A stretch of 64,000 nt of DNA from Mycoplasma sp. CSL7491-lung (GTDB taxonomy: Bacteria > Bacillota_I > Bacilli_A > Mycoplasmatales > Metamycoplasmataceae). This document shows positions 59,003-64,000 of this stretch, piece by piece. The notes under the pieces were generated by a model. That model did no database searches. It was not told where the DNA came from and saw only the letters and a program-made list of their open reading frames with translations. The stretch is from assembly GCF_018913965.1 (NCBI RefSeq), contig NZ_JAHMHG010000001.1:1-64000 (forward strand), written 5' to 3'. A program made the position numbers and the translations under genes. How positions within the stretch are numbered: position 1 is the stretch's first letter; every line of letters begins with the position of its first letter.

Positions 59003-61939
59003 ATGAAATTAATTAAATTTGAAGCACATGGGTTCAAATCATTCGCAGACCCAATTGTTTTGCGTTTTGATGGTGGTGTTGCTGGGATTGTTGGTCCTAA
59101 TGGTTCTGGTAAAAGTAATATTAATGATGCTATACGTTGAGTTTTAGGTGAACAAAGTTCAAAAGAATTGCGTGGAGATTCCATGCAAGATGTAATTTTT
59201 GCGGGTTCTAAAACAGTTCAACCTATGCAAAAAGCAACTGTATCTCTTACATTTGATAATAGAAAAGGTGAAAGTTCTATTCAAAGTGAGTATATTAAAA
59301 TTACTCGTTCTCTTGAACGTGGAAAAGGTATTAACGAATATTTTATTAACGATCAAAAGGCTTTACATAAAGAAATTAAAGCTTTAGCTATGGAAACTGG
59401 TATTGGTAAAAGTTCGCTTGCTATTATTTCTCAAGGGACTGTCTCTGATATCGCAAATTCTTCAGAAGAAGAAAGAAGAAGAATTTTTGAAGAAGCCGCT
59501 GGTGTTTCTAAATATAAATTACGTAAGCACGAAGCTACTTTAAAATTGGATAGTTCTGAGCGTTCTCTCGATATTTTAGAAGCCAAAATTAAAGAAATGG
59601 ATAGACAACTAAAACCTTTAAGAGAAGCGGCTGAAAAAGCTAAAAAGTACAAAGAAAAAGTTGATGAATTACGTTCGGTAGAAATTGGTTATTTAGCACA
59701 TGAAATTGAACGAAATGAAAAGATATATTTAGACTTATCTGAAGAATTAGTTGGGGTTGAAGAAACTAAATTATCTTATAATAAAGAAATCCAAGAATCA
59801 GAAGAAAAAATATCAAGTAAAAGAGATGAAGTTGTTGAATTAGAAGAAGAGATTAATACTTTAACAAGTAAAAAAGAAGCTCTTTCTACAGAAATTCAAA
59901 TTATTGATAAAACAATAACAGAAAATAATCTTATTAGAGAAATGAAAGTAAATGGTCAAGGTAACTTTAATGAAGAAGAAAGAATTCAAGCGGTTATTGA
60001 AGAAGCAACAATAGCTGAAAAGAAAATTAAATATCTTGAAGATAGTTATAATTCTGTTGTAAAAGAAAAAAAAGAAGCATTTGACCTTATTGATGAATAC
60101 CGTAGAAAATTCAATGATTATGAACGTAAAATAAATAACACTACAAATCAAATTATTTCTATTGAAACAAGATTAAAATTACTTGTTGAAAAGAAAAATA
60201 AACAAACTAACCTACACCAAGGAACTAAAAATATTGTTCAAAACAAGCATGTTTTTAGGGGTTATATAGGGTTAGTTAGTGAATTATTTACAGTTGAACA
60301 AGAATTTATTCCGGCAATAGATGTTATTTTAAAAGCAGCGGCACAAAATATTGTTGTTGAAAATTCTGATGTTGCTGTTAAGGCTATTAATTATCTTAAA
60401 GCAAATGAAGGTGGAAGAGCTACTTTTATTCCTTTGGCGTCTATAAAAGGAAAAAGTGTAAGAGACGATTATTTATTAGTTCTACGTAATAATCCTGGAT
60501 TTATTGGCTTAGCTAAAGATTTAGTTACTATTGATGATAAGTATAGAGTTTTAAATGAATTTTTATTAGGTAATATCATTGTTGTTTCAGATATTAAAGT
60601 TGCAACTCAAATTTCTAATTTAGTTGAGAAAAAATATATGGTTGTTACAAAAGAAGGTGATATCATCAGAGTGGGCGGTGTTATGCACGGTGGAACCAAG
60701 GATATCGCAAGTGATTTAATTGGTTTAGACGGGCAAATTAATCAGTTAAAAGAAATCATACCTGGACACAAACAAGTTGTTGAAAACTTAAGAAAAGAAA
60801 AAGATAATTTAATTCAATTAATCGAAAGTGAACAAACTAAACATAATTCTCTTGATACTCGTGAATCATTAATGAGAGTTGAAATTCAAAAAGAAGTTGA
60901 AAAGTTAAAAAAATACAAATCAACAATTGAATTTTCGGATTTAAACAAAACTCAAAAAGTTGTAGAAGGTAATGTTTCTGCAGAAACTAAACTTATAGAG
61001 CTTGAAAACGAGCTAAAAATAGTTAATTTTGATATTGAAACAAAATCAAAAATTAGAAATAAAATTAATGCTGATATAGTTTCGATAGAAGAAGTTAGAA
61101 AAAGAACCCAAAAAATGTTGAATACATTACTTAATTCTTTCTTAGAAAAGGAAAAAGCAAAAGCAAAAGCAGAAAACTTATTCAACATACACAAAGATAG
61201 ATTAGGTTCATTTTACTCAATTACTTTAGAAAATGCTAAAAATAATTTTCCATTAACAATGTCTGTTGAAGCTGCAAAAGAATTGGTTTATGATTTAAGA
61301 CATGAAATTGAAGAAATTGGTAATGTAAACTTAAATTCTATAGTTGAGTTAGAAGAACTTGAAAAAAGATTCGATGAATATACAAGCAACTATAACGAAG
61401 TTAAAGAAGCTAAAAATATTTTAATAGAAGCTATAAAGGACTTAGATAATAATATTATCAATCGTTTAACTAAAATTGTTGATGATGTTAATGTTGAAAT
61501 GGATGCAGTTTTCCGTTCAATGTTAGGTGGTGGAAAAGCATATGTAGAATTTATTGATCCTAAAAATATTTTAGAAAGTGGAATTAGCATCTTTGCACAA
61601 CCTCCTGGAAAAACAGTTAAAAATTTAAAACTATTTTCAGGTGGTGAAAAAGCTTTAATTGCTATTTCATTATTGTTTGCAATACTTAAAGCAAGACCAC
61701 TTCCTCTTTGTATTTTAGACGAGGTTGAAGCAGCTTTAGATGAGTCTAATGTTGTTAGATATGCAGAATATTTACAAAAACTAAAAGAACAAACTCAATT
61801 CTTAGTTATTACTCATAGAACCGGAACAATGGCAAGAGTAGATAGCTTATTCGGTGCAACAATGCAAAGAAGAGGTGTTACAAGTTTCTTTAGTGTTAAA
61901 TTAGAAGATGCTAAAAAATTAACAGAAGTAGACCAATAA
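59003..61939 (+). CDS. smc: Chromosome segregation protein SMC
   Basis: The 978-residue condensin ATPase has N-terminal Walker A GIVGPNGSGKSNINDAI, two long coiled-coil arms (about residues 170-400 and 560-790) around a hinge (FRGYIGLVSELF ... VRVGGVMHGG-type region, about 415-555), and C-terminal signature LFSGGEKALIAIS with Walker B LCILDEVEAALDE. Arms are about 200 residues shorter than in Bacillus SMC (about 1186 residues), as in other mycoplasmas. The RBS is AGGAG. A terminator follows. Confidence 0.97.
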
Positions 61940-61956
61940 GCTAATTGAAATTTATA

Positions 61957-61994
61957 TTAAAAACATCATAATCAACTGTTATGATGTTTTTAAT
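61957..61994. terminator. Bidirectional terminator after smc
   Basis: Stem TTAAAAACATCATAA / TTATGATGTTTTTAA with loop TCAACTG, between convergent genes. Confidence 0.88.
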
Positions 61995-61999
61995 AATTT

Positions 62000-62863
62000 T
62001 TATTTTTTAGTTATATTATAAATTAGTTTGGCTAATTCTTCTTTTTCCATATCTTCATAGCCGAAAATATTTAATTTCTTAGCAATATCATTTAATTGTT
62101 CTCTTGGTAGTTCGATAATTTTCTTGTAATTTTCTGAATTTGTATAGTCATCTTTAGAATGTGAATTTCTATTATTGGAATTTTTTTCTTCCTCAGATGA
62201 ATTAGTTGTATTAAACGAAGAAGGTCCAAAAGGATTGTTACTTCTTATGTTTTCCATAAATGCTTTTTGATATTCTTCCATTGTTTTTACATATTCAATA
62301 TACTTGAATGCTCTTTGTATTTTATTTAATTTACCATGCAAGAAGAAGATAATTACCATAAATATCACTAAAGACAATATATTAAAAATTAATGAAATTA
62401 TTGATAAATAATTATTACCTATAGTAGCAAAAGCATTTTGTGTTATCGAAACAATAAAACCAATTATTTTTCAAATTGCTAATCCATAATATATTAATTG
62501 TACTCATGAACTAATATGTTTAAAGTTTTTGTTTTTATAGCTCTTAAATACTGACATAATGTATGAAACATTCATAGCCATTAATGATATTGTATAAAAA
62601 GTTTGTTGAATTAGCTCGCTATTATAGTAAGCTATTGGTTCTCCAAGTTGTTTATTATTTTTAATTGACTCGCTTATTAATAATAAGTATTGTTCTTTTG
62701 AAACTAATAATATTATAAACCAACTAAATCATATTAAACTTAACAATGTTATTGCTAAAGTGTACAAAATAAAATAAATTCTAAAATCTTTTTTTTCGTG
62801 TTTTCATAATTCATCGGTTGTTTTGATGTTTTTATATTTCTCATTTCAATTTTGATTAAACAT
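62000..62863 (-). CDS. Membrane protein with C-terminal SAP/Rho-N-like helix pair
   Basis: The 287-residue protein reads from ATG 62863 with several TGA Trp codons. Four hydrophobic segments are seen (FRIYFILYTLAITLLSLIW, the region after it ending WFIILLV, VQLIYYGLAIWKIIGFIV, ISLIFNILSLVIFMVIIFFL). A cytoplasmic tail with a Ser/Asn-rich linker follows, ending in LPREQLNDIAKKLNIFGYEDMEKEELAKLIYN, given here only as its character: a two-helix SAP/Rho-N-like motif at about residues 250-285 with LNDIAKKLNI and KEELAKLI. I do not recognise the family. The start overlaps the rluD stop by one base, so it is co-translated with rluD. Confidence 0.68.
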
Positions 62864-63789
62864 TATAGTGTCCTTTCGCTTTTTAAGAATTCATCAAAGT
62901 CGAATGATGATGCATTAAATTCTTTTGGGGTTTTTGAAAATAATTCAATTTTCTTTTGTGTAATAGGATGCATAAATTCTAGTTTATAAGCATGTAATCT
63001 TTGTCCGAAATCATCTACTTTTTTACCATAGACAGGGTCGCCGTAAATTGGATTTCCAATGTATTTTAAATGTACTCTAATTTGGTGTGTTCTACCTGTT
63101 TCTAATTCGCACTTAACTAGTGTTTTAGGCATTTTATCAATGTAGAAAGTTGATAATTTTTCAACTCAAGTAATTGCGTGTTTTGAATTAGTATTTGTTA
63201 TTGCCATTTTTTGTCTATCATTAGCACTTCTACCAATTGGAAGGTCTAATTTTAATTTTTTATTTTCAATAATTCCATCACAAATTGCTATATATTTTCT
63301 ATTTATTTCGTGATTAGCAAATTTTTCTGCCAATAATTGGTGTACTTGATTATTTTTAGCTATTATTAATAAACCACTAGTATCTTTATCGATTCTGTGG
63401 ACGATACCAGGTCTCAAAACTCCACTTTCATTTGAAAGATTATTTTTAAAATGATACAATAATCCATTTACTAATGTTCCGTTTGGGTGTCCAGGAGATG
63501 GATGAACAACTAGTCCACTTGGTTTATCTATAACAGAAATATATTCATCGTCATATACTATATCAAGTTCCATTTGTTCCGGTTCAATATTAATTTCTTT
63601 ATCAATAACCTTCATTATTTTAATTATTTGATCTTCTCTAACTACAAATTTAGGTTTATTGACGGCAACATCGTCTACTAAAATAGCATGTTCATCAATT
63701 AAAATTTTAATATCATTACGTGAAATGTTTGTATTATTTGAGATATATTTATCTATTCTTTCTTTATATTCTACTTTTAATTCAATCAT
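62863..63789 (-). CDS. rluD: Ribosomal large-subunit pseudouridine synthase, RluD type
   Basis: The 308-residue pseudouridine synthase has an N-terminal S4-like RNA-binding domain ([21 protein letters not shown]) and a catalytic domain with [16 protein letters not shown], the active-site Asp in [18 protein letters not shown], and [19 protein letters not shown] at the end. One TGA (63163-63165) is Trp. RluA, RluC and RluD relatives are hard to separate by eye; RluD is chosen for the N-terminal domain and HPSPGH. Confidence 0.9.
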
Positions 63790-64000
63790 ATATTAAATTA
63801 TACATTAAAAAGGCATATTTTTAAGTTCAATATCAAGGTATTAAAGTTTTCGTTTTTGTATAAAAATTTAAAGCAAATATTTTTTATTAATGTTCATTTA
63901 TTGGGTTTAATGATAATTAATGCTAATTTACAAATAATAATTTAAACACATTATTATTCAAATTAAGGTATTATGTATTTTCGCTATTTATTGTTAGTTT
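63790..64000. other. AT-rich DNA upstream of rluD to window end
   Basis: No gene is visible. The promoter of the rluD/membrane-protein unit should lie here, but I cannot fix it. Confidence 0.4.

Noticed and set aside
59159-61590. Several minus-strand open frames within smc
   Set aside because: They are shadows of a strongly conserved plus-strand SMC gene and have no supporting signals.

Overview
The window comes from a wall-less mollicute, most likely a Mycoplasma of the hominis/bovis/synoviae branch. DNA is very AT-rich, almost every gene reads UGA as tryptophan (frames only become whole when in-frame TGA is read through), and there are many lipoproteins with mycoplasma-type lipoboxes. The P80-P60-HinT operon, a DUF31 serine protease of the mycoplasma immunoglobulin-protease kind, and the truncated operons (rpsL-rpsG-fusA without tuf; secY to rplQ without the upstream spc genes) support this. 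I found no rRNA, tRNA, IS element or CRISPR array.

Layout. 1-784: end of a type I restriction specificity gene (hsdS). 1205-4912: P80/P60/HinT. 4963-6765: a C-terminally anchored surface protein. 7000-10261: an AAA ATPase followed by a cytosolic subtilisin, resembling the IetA/IetS pair, with a tandem 9-bp repeat at its promoter. 10305-14555 (minus): rsmA, tatD, mnmE, then frr and pyrH. 14819-16419: a HAD phosphatase and RNase HIII. 16458-20431 (minus): an amino-acid permease fused to a degenerate ClpB-type AAA+ domain, then enolase. 20619-22579: a PD-(D/E)XK nuclease divergent from a small unknown gene. 22683-26282 (minus): a small membrane protein and a large S41-peptidase lipoprotein. 26580-29617: rpsL, rpsG, fusA.

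30040-35700 (minus) is a 1886-residue DUF31 serine protease. It is divergent from an 845-residue surface protein (36039-38576) with fourteen 15-residue repeats and two discoidin-like domains. 39334-44891 (minus): two leucyl aminopeptidases, a broken yigZ, rbgA, a DivIVA-like protein and two SPOUT methyltransferases. 45127-50526: secY, adk, map, infA, rpmJ, rpsM, rpsK, rpoA, rplQ. 50616-54403: a leaderless methyltransferase gene, a zinc metalloprotease lipoprotein with an EF-hand loop, and a DUF402 protein. recO is on the minus strand at 54430-55101. 55226-61939: an Asp23-like protein, a FakA-like protein, plsX, rnc and smc. The window ends with a membrane protein and rluD on the minus strand.

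Two themes stand out. The first is surface proteolysis and binding: S41, DUF31 and HExxH proteases, the repeat/discoidin protein, and two aminopeptidases plus a permease that fit a peptide-scavenging lifestyle. The second is genome defence: hsdS, the IetAS-like pair and the PD-(D/E)XK protein. The most novel items are the IetAS-like module with its candidate operator, the permease-ClpB fusion, the giant DUF31 protein and the nuclease with an unrecognised N-terminal domain.
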